This document shows positions 1-8,440 of a stretch of 64,000 bases of DNA, one piece after another. The translations under genes and the position numbers were made by a program. The stretch spans positions 186,001 through 250,000 of the forward strand of contig NZ_JACBYI010000003.1 in assembly GCF_019352175.1 (NCBI RefSeq), written 5' to 3'. The notes below the pieces were generated by a model. It was not told the DNA's origin. It searched no databases and was given only the letters and a program-made list of their open reading frames with translations. The first letter of the stretch is position 1. The number at the start of each line of letters is the position of its first letter. The DNA is from Paenibacillus sp. S150 (GTDB lineage Bacteria; Bacillota; Bacilli; Paenibacillales; Paenibacillaceae).

Positions 1-1651
1 CGAAGCTTTCGGCATAAGGAATTTTGGCAAGAATATAGATTTCTGCGGTTTTACCGGGTGCCAGCTCGGCGGATTCCTTATCCATCAGCAGCTCCGTGGA
101 AGAGGTTACGTCCAGATTATCCATCTTCAGCGCGCCCTTCAGCTCCGGCAGGGACAGCGTGACATTCTGGGTGTTCGTCAGGTTGACTTTGGCAACAACA
201 ATATCGTCGTCCTTCCACGGATAGCGCTGTATCGATTGCAGGCTGTAAGAGAAGGCTCCGTAAGGGGTAGTAGTTCTATATTCCTGCCCTTTCTGGATAT
301 CTGCCCGAAGGGTATACGGGATTGTAAAATAGGCTATTGGAAAAGTCAGCTTGGCCGCAGCGGTTTCGGCGCCGGCTGCGCCAGTGCTGCCTGAAGCCTG
401 CTCCCCGGCCTGTCCCACCGCTTCGATCATTTGCAGCTGCAAGGTGTTCTGCTCGACCTCAAGCGGCACCTGGGCGGTAAGCGGAATCACTTTAACCTCC
501 AGCGGCCGCAGCGTAATCCCGTTCAGTGCTTTGGCACTCACCGGGAAAGCGGTCCCTTTTGCCGATTTGACAGCAAGCTCATAGGCAGGCAGGGTAACCG
601 CTTTGTTTCCGGTATTTTTCAGTTCAAGCTGAAAAGACCAGGCCGCCGATGCCTTATCGGCATAGACCGAGGCATTGCCGAGTTTGGTTTCTATGGCGTT
701 GCCGTCCAGCATAATTTTCTTAACAGCACCATTGCCTACAACCAGATTGGGGCTTGTCGCTGCCGGAAGCCTAAAGGAGGCTCCGGGAAGCTCCAGCTTC
801 AGGGTTTCATCCATCTGCGTGAACTGCAGCTTCATGTTCGCGGTGTTGAGATAGGCCGGAATTTCCGCCAGGTAGTAAATGCTCTTTTTTTCCTGCGGCT
901 GAATTTTGTAGCCGGCCTCAGTACTGCCCAGCGCCAGTTCAAAGACGGTTCCGCTGGCCGAGACCAGGTAAGCCGTGTAACCGGGATCAGAGAGCACCTT
1001 GCTGCCTTTGTTGGTCAGGCTTAATCCTGCCTTGGCATACACCTTTCCGCCGTATTTGAATATCTGCAGGGATTCCGCCGCCGCTGTGACGGGAATGTCA
1101 TTCATTGCCGTGTCCAGGGCTTTGCCGCTTGCCACTGTGTTTGAATAATTTGCCGGAAGCGCAAAGGTGCCTGCCTGCCGCAGATACCCTTTGGCCTTGG
1201 GGTCCCAGACATGCATCGCAATCTTCACGCCTTGAAGCGACTTGGTCTGCCCGATATTGACGTAGTACGTCACCCGCAGGCTTGCTCTGGCTCCTACCTT
1301 CTTCTTCAGCGCATCTGCCGTTACGGGAGTGCCTGGAATGACTGAACCTCCCGGTGTGACCACGCGTGAGAAATAGTGCAGCAGATTAGCGCTGGCGGAG
1401 CCTGCATTGGCATAATTCAGAGTGTAGGCCAGAATGTTCCCGCCCGTTTGTGTCCATATATTCACATTCTCGACAGTTGCCGTAACTCCGGCCCCCATTT
1501 GCACAGGCTTAACTTTGGCAGCCGCGGCAGCCGCGGCATTTGTGGTGCTTGCCGCTGCCTGTACCGTTCCGGGTGCCAAACCTCCAGCCAGTTGCCCAAT
1601 AACAAAAGTGCTGATGAGCAGCGCCGCATATGTATTTTTATAGCTTCTCAT
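1..1651 (-). CDS. Large secreted protein, C-terminus beyond the window
   Basis: An uninterrupted frame runs from an ATG at 1651 off the left edge, giving at least 550 residues with no stop. The start is preceded by a G-rich ribosome binding site (CTGGGGGGAAACA). The first 32 residues form a signal peptide with a hydrophobic core and a VQA-type cleavage site, followed by an Ala-rich stretch. The rest is beta-rich, with repeated segments of the type 'LTNKGSKVLSDPGYTAYLV' and 'LELKNTGNKAVTLPAYELAV', which resemble tandem Ig/CARDB-like modules of extracellular proteins. No catalytic motif was recognised. It is probably exported and either cell-surface bound or released. Function is unknown, and the missing C-terminus could hold an enzyme or anchoring domain. 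Confidence 0.8.
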   Translation of the reverse strand, partial: MRSYKNTYAALLISTFVIGQLAGGLAPGTVQAAASTTNAAAAAAAKVKPVQMGAGVTATVENVNIWTQTGGNILAYTLNYANAGSASANLLHYFSRVVTPGGSVIPGTPVTADALKKKVGARASLRVTYYVNIGQTKSLQGVKIAMHVWDPKAKGYLRQAGTFALPANYSNTVASGKALDTAMNDIPVTAAAESLQIFKYGGKVYAKAGLSLTNKGSKVLSDPGYTAYLVSASGTVFELALGSTEAGYKIQPQEKKSIYYLAEIPAYLNTANMKLQFTQMDETLKLELPGASFRLPAATSPNLVVGNGAVKKIMLDGNAIETKLGNASVYADKASAAWSFQLELKNTGNKAVTLPAYELAVKSAKGTAFPVSAKALNGITLRPLEVKVIPLTAQVPLEVEQNTLQLQMIEAVGQAGEQASGSTGAAGAETAAAKLTFPIAYFTIPYTLRADIQKGQEYRTTTPYGAFSYSLQSIQRYPWKDDDIVVAKVNLTNTQNVTLSLPELKGALKMDNLDVTSSTELLMDKESAELAPGKTAEIYILAKIPYAESF

Positions 1652-1765
1652 TGTTTCCCCCCAGGTAATTTTGCTAGAATTATTATAGTTGCACCAAGAC
1701 TGGGATGTGTATCCAAACTGTAACTCTTGGCAGGTTGTTGTAACCTATTTGTTATATAAGCCTGT

Positions 1766-2599
1766 TCAGGAGCTAAAAGCCCTCCGGTACTGGCTCGGCG
1801 GCATGCCCTCCGTTTGTTTGAAGACCTTGATGAAATAGCTGGACTGCCGGAAGCCCGTCTCCAATGCGATTTGCGAGACGGAAAGCGCGGTGGAGACCAG
1901 CAGCAGCTTCGCTCTGGCAAGCCGGCAGTCTGTTAAGTAACGGTTCGGGGTCTTGCCCATAACCGTGCGGAACAGGCGCAGAAAGTGATAGCTGCTGTAG
2001 CCCGCAAGCCTGGACATGGTTTCCAGCGTCCACGGGCGTTCGCACTCAAGACGGATCAGGTCTGCAGTACGGCGAATGGAGTGTCTGATCTCCAGCGGGA
2101 CCGATCCATGCAGCGGTTCCGAGTTCTGCAGCAGCGTAACCAGAATTTCATAGAGCAGGGCGGAAAACCTGGGTTCACTGGAGGTTTCGAAGGAAGCGCT
2201 GAGCCTGTACATCTCTTCGAAGACAGGGATCAGCCCTGCATCGGGATCGAATGTAAAAAAGTAGCCGCGCGACTGGTCCGCCTCCTCCAGCAGCGGCAGC
2301 GAGATGCTTGTGCCAAAATGCATCCAGCGCACCTCCCACGGCTGAAGCGGATCGGAGCCGTACTGCTGATAGGCTCCTTTCGGGAAGAGGAACCCTTTGC
2401 CCCGTCCCATGGGAATCCGTTCGCCCTCCTGAAAAACATACCCTTCCCCGCCAAAAACCAGATGCAGATTATAGCTGTTCAGCAGCCCTTCACTTCTCCG
2501 CTCCGCATGCTGCGGGAAATCTGTATAATGTCCGATAAATTCCGGATAACAGACATAATGCTTATATGCCGGTGCCGGCAAAACCCATTGCTTGTTCAA
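1766..2599 (-). CDS. AraC-family transcriptional regulator
   Basis: The product is 277 residues: an N-terminal cupin-like ligand-binding domain (about 1-150) and a C-terminal double helix-turn-helix (about 175-275) containing 'SRLAGYSSYHFLRLFRTVMG' and 'ALETGFRQSSYFIKVFK', the AraC/XylS DNA-binding signature. The start is a TTG at 2599 placed 8 nt after AAGGAGG. No better start lies nearby. The gene is divergent from the GH42 beta-galactosidase, so control of that gene by a galactoside is the simplest inference. The 176-bp spacer holds an inverted repeat that could be its site. Family assignment is secure; the target and inducer are inferred from position. Confidence 0.93.
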   Translation of the reverse strand: MNKQWVLPAPAYKHYVCYPEFIGHYTDFPQHAERRSEGLLNSYNLHLVFGGEGYVFQEGERIPMGRGKGFLFPKGAYQQYGSDPLQPWEVRWMHFGTSISLPLLEEADQSRGYFFTFDPDAGLIPVFEEMYRLSASFETSSEPRFSALLYEILVTLLQNSEPLHGSVPLEIRHSIRRTADLIRLECERPWTLETMSRLAGYSSYHFLRLFRTVMGKTPNRYLTDCRLARAKLLLVSTALSVSQIALETGFRQSSYFIKVFKQTEGMPPSQYRRAFSS

Positions 2600-2696
2600 T
2601 CTGATGTCCTCCTTAATCCAGCCTTTTCATCTGTATTTCAATTTCATCTTATAAAAACCATGCACGCAATATAGTAATACAATAGCAATATTATGT

Positions 2697-2714
2697 TATA
2701 TGAGAATTCATATA
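2697..2714. promoter_or_regulatory. Inverted repeat in the araC/GH42 divergent spacer
   Basis: TATATGA and TCATATA form a 7-4-7 inverted repeat between the divergent AraC and GH42 genes, in an AT-rich tract upstream of the beta-galactosidase. It could be an operator for the adjacent regulator, although AraC proteins more often use direct repeats. Confidence 0.3.
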
Positions 2715-2775
2715 CCTGATAATACAATAGATTTGAAAAGTTCTTAAAGCATATTTTTACACTTGGAGGCTGACA

Positions 2776-4827
2776 ATGAATATTCCTGCCACGACAGAAT
2801 TCGAGCTTGGCGTATGCTACTACCCTGAGCACTGGCCCGAGGAGCTGTGGGCCGACGATTACCGGCGGATGGTTGAAACCGGATTCACAATTATCCGGAT
2901 AGCCGAATTTGCCTGGTCCTTCTTTGAGCCGGAGGAAGGCGTCTTTCAGTTTGATTTGTTCGACCGGGCTATCGGTCTGGCTCACAGCTATGGGCTTAAG
3001 GTCATTCTGGGTACTCCGACTGCCACACCGCCCGCATGGCTCACCGAACGTTATCCTGAAGTGCTCAATGTTACCTATGATGGAGTTACCCTGCAGCATG
3101 GCATGCGCCGCCATTATAATTACAGCAGCCCCAAGTACCGCGAGCTCTGCGCCAGAATTACCGCGCAGCTTGCACAGCATTACGGCACTCATCCGGGCGT
3201 GGTTGGCTGGCAAATTGACAACGAGCTGAATTGCGAGATCAATGTGTTCTATTCGGAGAGCGACCACCTGGCCTTCCGCGAGTGGGTGCAGGCCAAGTAC
3301 GGGACGCTGGAGAAGCTGAATGAGGCTTGGGGAACCGTCTTCTGGAATCAGACCTACAACAGCTGGTCACAGGTCTTTCTGCCGCGTCCCACCCCTTCGT
3401 TCAACCAGCCCAACCCGCATCAGGCGCTGGATGAGAAGCGGTTTATCTCGGATAATACGATTTCCTTTGCCAGAATCCAGGCGGATATTATCCGCAGGCT
3501 GGCGCCGTCCCAGTGGGTGACCACCAACGGCTTATTCGGCCATCTGGACAGCCATGAGCTGACCGATGAGCACCTTGACTTTTTCAGCTACGACTCTTAT
3601 CCGCAGTTCTCCAGCATTTATTATGATGCGGGTGAGGCCGACCCGCTGCAGGACCGGAATTGGAGCCTCTCGCTGTCGGTGGTCCGCTCGGTCAGCCCGA
3701 ATTTCTGCATTATGGAGCAGCAGTCCGGCCCGGGCGGCTGGGTCAACCGGATGGATATGCCTTCACCCAAGCCGGGCCAGATGCGGCTCTGGACCTATCA
3801 GTCCATCGCACATGGAGCCGATAAGCTGCTCTACTTCCGCTGGCGGACCGCAACGGTGGGCAATGAAATTTATTGGCATGGCCTCAATGATTATCACAAT
3901 CAGCCGAACCGCAGGGTCAGGGAAGCGGCAAGGATTGGCCGGGAGCTGGCCGAAGCCGGCAAGCACATTGCCGGCACACGCTCCCAAGCGGACATCGCCA
4001 TTCTCCGTGATTATGACAATGAATGGGACGGTGAGTACGATGTATGGTACGGACCGTTCATGTGGCAGAGCAACAAGGAATGGTTCAAGGCGCTGCAGAA
4101 GCGGCATATCCCGAATGATGTCATCTACATGCGCAGTAAAACCACTCTCGAAGATCTGATTCCCTATCAGGTGCTGGTCTATCCCCACCCGGCGATTCTG
4201 AGCGATGAAACAGCGTCGCTGCTCGATCAATATGTGCAGCAAGGCGGAAAGCTGATCTTTGGCTGCCGCACAGGATACAAGGACACTCGCGGACATTGTT
4301 ATATGCGGCCTTTTCCCGGCGCGGCCAAAGACCTCTGCGGCATCACCGTTGAAGAATTCACCATGGTCAAAGGCACCCGCCTTCCGACCTCCATCCGCTG
4401 GGGCAATGCGTCCGGGACGCTGACCGGGGCTGATGCCTTCAACGATGTCCTGCAGGTCGAAGCGGCTACCGTGGAGGTTATGGGCACGTACGCTTCCGAT
4501 TATTACGCAGGCAAACCGGCGGTCACCAGAAACAGACGCGGCAAAGGCGAGGTATGGTATTACGGAGCCGTATTTAACGCGGAAGCAGCCCTTCAAATTA
4601 TAGACAGCCTGAGCCTGGAATCCCCTGCCGCCGATTGGCTGGAGCTGCCCGGAGAAGTTGAACTGCAAATCCGCAAAAACGAAAATGCCAGCTATGCCTT
4701 CCTGCTGAACTACAGTGAAGAACCGGCAGCCCTCCAGATCAGGCACCGGAAAACCGATCTGCTTACCGGTGAGGCAATCTCCGGCTCCTACAGCCTGGAA
4801 GGCTTCGGGGTACTGGTGCTCTATTAA
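2776..4827 (+). CDS. GH42 beta-galactosidase
   Basis: The product is 683 residues, the normal length for glycoside hydrolase family 42. The N-terminal TIM barrel opens with 'GVCYYPEHWPEELW' and carries the acid/base glutamate E150 in 'GWQIDNELN' and the nucleophile E314 in 'CIMEQQSGPGGW'. A GATase-like trimerisation domain (about 395-600) and a small C-terminal beta domain follow. The ATG lies behind TTGGAGG. There is no signal peptide, so it acts in the cytoplasm on imported beta-galactosides, possibly pectic galactan or arabinogalactan oligosaccharides. It is divergent from an AraC regulator. Family and reaction are clear; the natural substrate is not. Confidence 0.96.
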   Translation: MNIPATTEFELGVCYYPEHWPEELWADDYRRMVETGFTIIRIAEFAWSFFEPEEGVFQFDLFDRAIGLAHSYGLKVILGTPTATPPAWLTERYPEVLNVTYDGVTLQHGMRRHYNYSSPKYRELCARITAQLAQHYGTHPGVVGWQIDNELNCEINVFYSESDHLAFREWVQAKYGTLEKLNEAWGTVFWNQTYNSWSQVFLPRPTPSFNQPNPHQALDEKRFISDNTISFARIQADIIRRLAPSQWVTTNGLFGHLDSHELTDEHLDFFSYDSYPQFSSIYYDAGEADPLQDRNWSLSLSVVRSVSPNFCIMEQQSGPGGWVNRMDMPSPKPGQMRLWTYQSIAHGADKLLYFRWRTATVGNEIYWHGLNDYHNQPNRRVREAARIGRELAEAGKHIAGTRSQADIAILRDYDNEWDGEYDVWYGPFMWQSNKEWFKALQKRHIPNDVIYMRSKTTLEDLIPYQVLVYPHPAILSDETASLLDQYVQQGGKLIFGCRTGYKDTRGHCYMRPFPGAAKDLCGITVEEFTMVKGTRLPTSIRWGNASGTLTGADAFNDVLQVEAATVEVMGTYASDYYAGKPAVTRNRRGKGEVWYYGAVFNAEAALQIIDSLSLESPAADWLELPGEVELQIRKNENASYAFLLNYSEEPAALQIRHRKTDLLTGEAISGSYSLEGFGVLVLY

Positions 4828-4847
4828 ATAAAAATCTGTAAAACTGC

Positions 4848-4894
4848 AGAGGGCCCTCCCGCCTCAGATGATTCTGAGTGCGGAAGAGCCCTCT
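4848..4894 (+). promoter_or_regulatory. Long hairpin ending just before the azlC ribosome binding site
   Basis: The RNA from 4848 to 4894 can fold into a nearly continuous stem: AGAGGGCCCTCCCGC with GCGGAAGAGCCCTCT, and an inner CTCAG/CTGAG closing a 6-nt loop. Only two mismatches and one bulge interrupt it. It begins 21 nt after the GH42 stop and ends 4 nt before AGGAGG of azlC. There is no T-run, so it is a poor intrinsic terminator. It may instead stabilise an mRNA end, modulate azlC translation or act as an attenuator. Confidence 0.7.
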
Positions 4895-4912
4895 ATACAG
4901 GAGGAATCAGCC

Positions 4913-5656
4913 TTGAAGCTTGAACACGTCCCGGCGGAAACTGCTGCCGCTTCAAACCGGGAAGACGCACAGGATACTTTTCTGCAGGGGGTCCGGGACT
5001 GCCTGCCTACTCTGCTCGGTTATTTGAGCATCGGCTTCGCCGCCGGAGTGGTCGAAAAGACAGCCGGACTCTCGGTTGCCGAAATTGCCATGATCTCCAT
5101 CATTCTCTATGCAGGCTCCGCCCAGTTTATCGCTGCCGGGATGATTGCCGCCGGCAGTACGGCGACCAGCATTGTGCTTACCATTCTGCTGGTCAATCTC
5201 CGCCACTTGCTGCTCAGCGCGGCGCTTTCGCCTTACTTCCGCCATTTGACCCCGCTGCGCAACATGCTTATTGGCGGACTGCTTACGGACGAAACCTTCG
5301 GCGTAGCCATCCAGCGCAGCACCAGCTCCAAAGCCATCAGTGAAAAATGGATGCACGGCCTGAATCTGACCGCCTACCTCAATTGGTTGCTGGCCAATGT
5401 CGCCGGCGCCTTTTTCGGCCAATGGATTGCAAATCCGGAGCAATGGGGCCTTGACTTCGCCCTGCCCGCCATGTTCATAGGCCTGCTGGTGCTGACCATC
5501 CAGAGCAGGAACAAAATTGTGACCGACATCCTCGTCGGGGCTGCCGCTGTCGTGATTGCCGTCGGCGTTTCGGTTCTGTGGTCGCCCAGCATGGGTGTGA
5601 TTGCCGCTGCAATAGCCGCTTCAATGATAGGAGTGTTAATCGAACGATGGAAATAA
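4913..5656 (+). CDS. azlC: AzlC-family branched-chain amino acid exporter, large subunit
   Basis: The product is 247 residues, counting from a TTG at 4913 that sits 8 nt after AGGAGG (4899-4904). An in-frame ATG at 4868 lies in the loop of a hairpin with no ribosome binding site and is unlikely to be used. The sequence has the AzlC features: 'DCLPTLLGYLSIGFAAGVV' near the N-terminus, 'YAGSAQFIAAGM', 'LRHLLLSAALSPYFR', and several membrane helices. With AzlD it forms a two-component inner-membrane exporter for branched-chain amino acids. The end overlaps azlD by 10 bp, indicating translational coupling. Confidence 0.92.
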   Translation: MKLEHVPAETAAASNREDAQDTFLQGVRDCLPTLLGYLSIGFAAGVVEKTAGLSVAEIAMISIILYAGSAQFIAAGMIAAGSTATSIVLTILLVNLRHLLLSAALSPYFRHLTPLRNMLIGGLLTDETFGVAIQRSTSSKAISEKWMHGLNLTAYLNWLLANVAGAFFGQWIANPEQWGLDFALPAMFIGLLVLTIQSRNKIVTDILVGAAAVVIAVGVSVLWSPSMGVIAAAIAASMIGVLIERWK

Positions 5657-5973
5657 GACCGGATATCCTTTTCATTATAATAGGAGCGGCGCTGGTTACC
5701 TTCCTCCCCCGGGTGCTGCCGCTGATGCTGCTCAGCCGGCTCACTCTGCCCGATTGGGGACTGCGCTGGCTGAACCATGTGCCGATTGCAGTCATGTCCG
5801 CTCTGATTGCCCAGGAGCTGCTCACCACGGACGGCAGGTTCACCGCCTTGTCTGCCAATGCAGAGCTGATCGCCGCCTTGCCCACCTTTTGGGTGGCTGT
5901 CAAAACGCGCAGTCTGCTGGGAACCGTAATTGCGGGCATCCTGTCGCTGATGCTCCTGCGTCTGGTTTTCTGA
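5647..5973 (+). CDS. azlD: AzlD-family small subunit of amino acid exporter
   Basis: The product is 108 residues with three or four hydrophobic helices and the typical 'TFLPRVLPLMLLSR' segment near the N-terminus, followed by a 'VPIAVMSALIAQELL' helix. The ATG at 5647 lies inside the end of azlC and has an AGGAG upstream. A longer in-frame start is possible but would lie deep within azlC. It pairs with AzlC in the membrane. It is followed by a 47-bp convergent spacer in which no strong terminator is visible. Confidence 0.9.
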   Translation: MEIRPDILFIIIGAALVTFLPRVLPLMLLSRLTLPDWGLRWLNHVPIAVMSALIAQELLTTDGRFTALSANAELIAALPTFWVAVKTRSLLGTVIAGILSLMLLRLVF

Positions 5974-6020
5974 CCCGGTGCAGCAGGAAATCAGCTTGCC
6001 TGCCATTAACGCTGACGCGG

Positions 6021-7352
6021 TTACAATTTCAGCTTTTCCTTCAGCAGCGCCACTTCCGCCTCCGAAGGCTCGGCTGCCCCGTATCTGGCCTGATTGTAGA
6101 GCCGGAGCAGCTCATCGGGCGGTGCGGCTGCAGCCTCCCGTTCCCCCTTGCGCCGGCGCTTCCCGTCCTCAGTCCATTCCTGGACATCCGCCGCGGTCTC
6201 TTGCGGCGTAAGATAGCTCTTAGGCGTATATCCTCCGGCCCGTTTCGCATTCAGCCAATGGCGGTACAGCCAGCGGGTCCGCTCGCGTCCCCCATTCATC
6301 CCCTCCCAGCGGTCCCGCCTGGAAACAGCAGCCAGCCGGCTCCGCCAATAATCCCGGACGCCCTGAACCGTCTTCTCCCAGGTAAAGATGCTTTTCTCTT
6401 CATCCTGATAAGCAGCGGTGTCCCGGGGGGCTTCTCTGCGGAGCAGGGACAGCAGGGAGCCGATGAATCTCCGCCATAATCCGCCTGTATTGCGGTACAG
6501 CCAGCGGAGCGCAAAATAAAGGATTGTGAGCAGCGCTGCCGTTCCAAGGGCATAAAAGGCAACATCAAGGATCATCGCCAGCATTCCCGGCTCACGGGCT
6601 TCCGCCGGCGGCAGCTCAGGCATCGCCTGCGGCGGAGCCTCCTGCGGCTGCTCCGGCTCCGCGGAGCCGGAGAACAGCTTGCTTAGACAGCCGGCAATGG
6701 CCCGTGCAGCATGCCAGAGCAGAAGTCCCAATGCTCTGCCTGCACCAGCCGCCAGTACCGCCGCCAGGGCTATGAACAAAAGCACAAACAGCCGGTTATG
6801 CCGCCGCAATCCCCCGGGCAAAGGGGAAGCGGCACCAGAGAATGAGCTGTAGCGCAAGTGGCTGGTGTTGGAATCCAGCAAGGCCAGAACCAGGCACAAA
6901 CTGCCGCTCCACGTTAATATGCCGACACTCGGCTGAAGCACCGGAATTCGGGCAAAGGCAATGGTGGCCGCAAAATATAACGCGATGCCGGACACATACA
7001 TTCCGAGCTTGCCGCCCCGGGCAGCAGCAGTCGTGCCCAGATAAGCGCATAGGATAGCGCCGGCATATAAAGGGATTTCTTGCAGCATAAACGCCCCTGC
7101 CAGAACTCCCGCCAGCACACCCAGCACAAGCGCCGCCAGCAGCTGCTTCCACTTCCGGTTGCACCACTGCCTCAGGAGTGCGCCCGCCATCGACACGAGC
7201 AGCAAGCTATAGACCCAGGGCAGAATAGCGTTCCCCGACTGGAGATACACCTGCAGCAATATCCAGACCGGAAGGAACAGCAGCCATTCCACGATACAGG
7301 CTAACCATAGCCGCAATGTTGCTTTCAAATACCCCGAAGCATCTGGCTTCAT
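6021..7352 (-). CDS. DUF4129 multi-pass membrane protein of a moxR operon
   Basis: The product is 443 residues. About six N-terminal hydrophobic helices (10-210) are followed by a Pro/Glu/Ala-rich stretch, another helix (about 255-280) and a charged cytoplasmic tail. The tail ends in 'DELLRLYNQARYG', the DUF4129 signature. Homologues such as Bacillus YebA carry a transglutaminase core before DUF4129; no Cys-His-Asp core is present here. The ATG overlaps the DUF58 gene by 4 bp, so it is the third gene of a moxR-DUF58-DUF4129 operon. The role is unknown but probably concerns envelope protein assembly or maturation. Confidence 0.8.
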   Translation of the reverse strand: MKPDASGYLKATLRLWLACIVEWLLFLPVWILLQVYLQSGNAILPWVYSLLLVSMAGALLRQWCNRKWKQLLAALVLGVLAGVLAGAFMLQEIPLYAGAILCAYLGTTAAARGGKLGMYVSGIALYFAATIAFARIPVLQPSVGILTWSGSLCLVLALLDSNTSHLRYSSFSGAASPLPGGLRRHNRLFVLLFIALAAVLAAGAGRALGLLLWHAARAIAGCLSKLFSGSAEPEQPQEAPPQAMPELPPAEAREPGMLAMILDVAFYALGTAALLTILYFALRWLYRNTGGLWRRFIGSLLSLLRREAPRDTAAYQDEEKSIFTWEKTVQGVRDYWRSRLAAVSRRDRWEGMNGGRERTRWLYRHWLNAKRAGGYTPKSYLTPQETAADVQEWTEDGKRRRKGEREAAAAPPDELLRLYNQARYGAAEPSEAEVALLKEKLKL

Positions 7353-8440
7353 GCACTGTCCCTCCCTTCACCCGGAATCTCCAGCCACTCCACGCCGTTT
7401 CCGGGCAGCCGCAGCTGCTCCGCTGCCTGCTGAAGCTCAGCCCCCCGGTGACAGGAAATAATCAGATAATCAATGTCACGGATTCCCTTATCCGCTTCAA
7501 GCTCCAGCAGCCTGCTCATAGGAACGGTTCTGTCTAGATTCAGCCTGGCCAGCAGCCCGAGAATGTCCTCCAGCCGGCCCGTTGGCTCAGCGTGTACAGG
7601 CTCGTGCGCACCTTCTCCGTCCAGCCTTCCGTTGCTGAGAAAACCCGTTTCGATGCCATGGCCGACTGCGTAATCGGCTACCGTGGCTGCATATCTGATG
7701 CCCAGCTCGATCCGCTCCACATCTGTCACCGTTCTCCACATAGAGTCGCTGATCTCCATATTCAGGCAGATGACAAGCCGGGAATCAGCGGTATAGTCCT
7801 TTTTGTGAACCTGCATTTGTCCGGTGCGGGCTGTGGCCTTCCAGTTGATCGACCCCAGGGAATCTCCGGGACTGTATTCACGGGTGCCTGCTGTCAGGAA
7901 CGGATCTTCGACAATCCATCTTTTGACGGGCAGCTCGCCCAGCCAGCTGTGAATCGGTAGCGGCAGCTCATACAAATCCGCCATCACCGGATAGACCATC
8001 AGCTCCAGCTGCAGCGGGAAGGTACGGGTGCTTCGGCTAAGTCCGAACAAATCCCCGGTGGTCATGGTTGCTGTATCCAGGCGAAACAGGCCGCGCTTCC
8101 CGCAGCGGACCCTGTGGGTGCGTTTGATATGGCGGTAAGACCGCAGAAAGAACAGGCTGACATGGTTCTGATAGATGTCTCCGCTGCTGATGCCCAGATT
8201 CTCCTGGCTTCCAAATTCCAGGCCGGCGGCAATGCTGGACTCCAGACGCAGCCAGGGCAACGGAAGAAGCTTGCCATTGCTTATTTCTTCCACCATCTCC
8301 ACCATGTCTCCCTCATACACGGCCTGAGCTGAGAAATAGCGGGTATAGCTCACCTTCTTAAGCGCATTCCGCTGGTAGACCGCAGAGATGAACATCATCA
8401 GCAGCAATGTGCTGATAATGAACCAAGGCAGTGTCATCAT
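7349..8440 (-). CDS. DUF58 domain protein
   Basis: The product is 363 residues: two short N-terminal hydrophobic helices followed by a soluble part with the DUF58 core 'YSPGDSLGSINWKATARTGQ' (about 190-210) and a von Willebrand A-like C-terminus. DUF58 proteins are usually encoded directly after a MoxR AAA+ ATPase, as here, where it starts immediately after the moxR stop. It overlaps the next gene by 4 bp. It likely works with the ATPase on a membrane or extracytoplasmic target. It corresponds to Bacillus YeaD by family and context; the molecular role is not established. Confidence 0.9.
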   Translation of the reverse strand: MMTLPWFIISTLLLMMFISAVYQRNALKKVSYTRYFSAQAVYEGDMVEMVEEISNGKLLPLPWLRLESSIAAGLEFGSQENLGISSGDIYQNHVSLFFLRSYRHIKRTHRVRCGKRGLFRLDTATMTTGDLFGLSRSTRTFPLQLELMVYPVMADLYELPLPIHSWLGELPVKRWIVEDPFLTAGTREYSPGDSLGSINWKATARTGQMQVHKKDYTADSRLVICLNMEISDSMWRTVTDVERIELGIRYAATVADYAVGHGIETGFLSNGRLDGEGAHEPVHAEPTGRLEDILGLLARLNLDRTVPMSRLLELEADKGIRDIDYLIISCHRGAELQQAAEQLRLPGNGVEWLEIPGEGRDSA

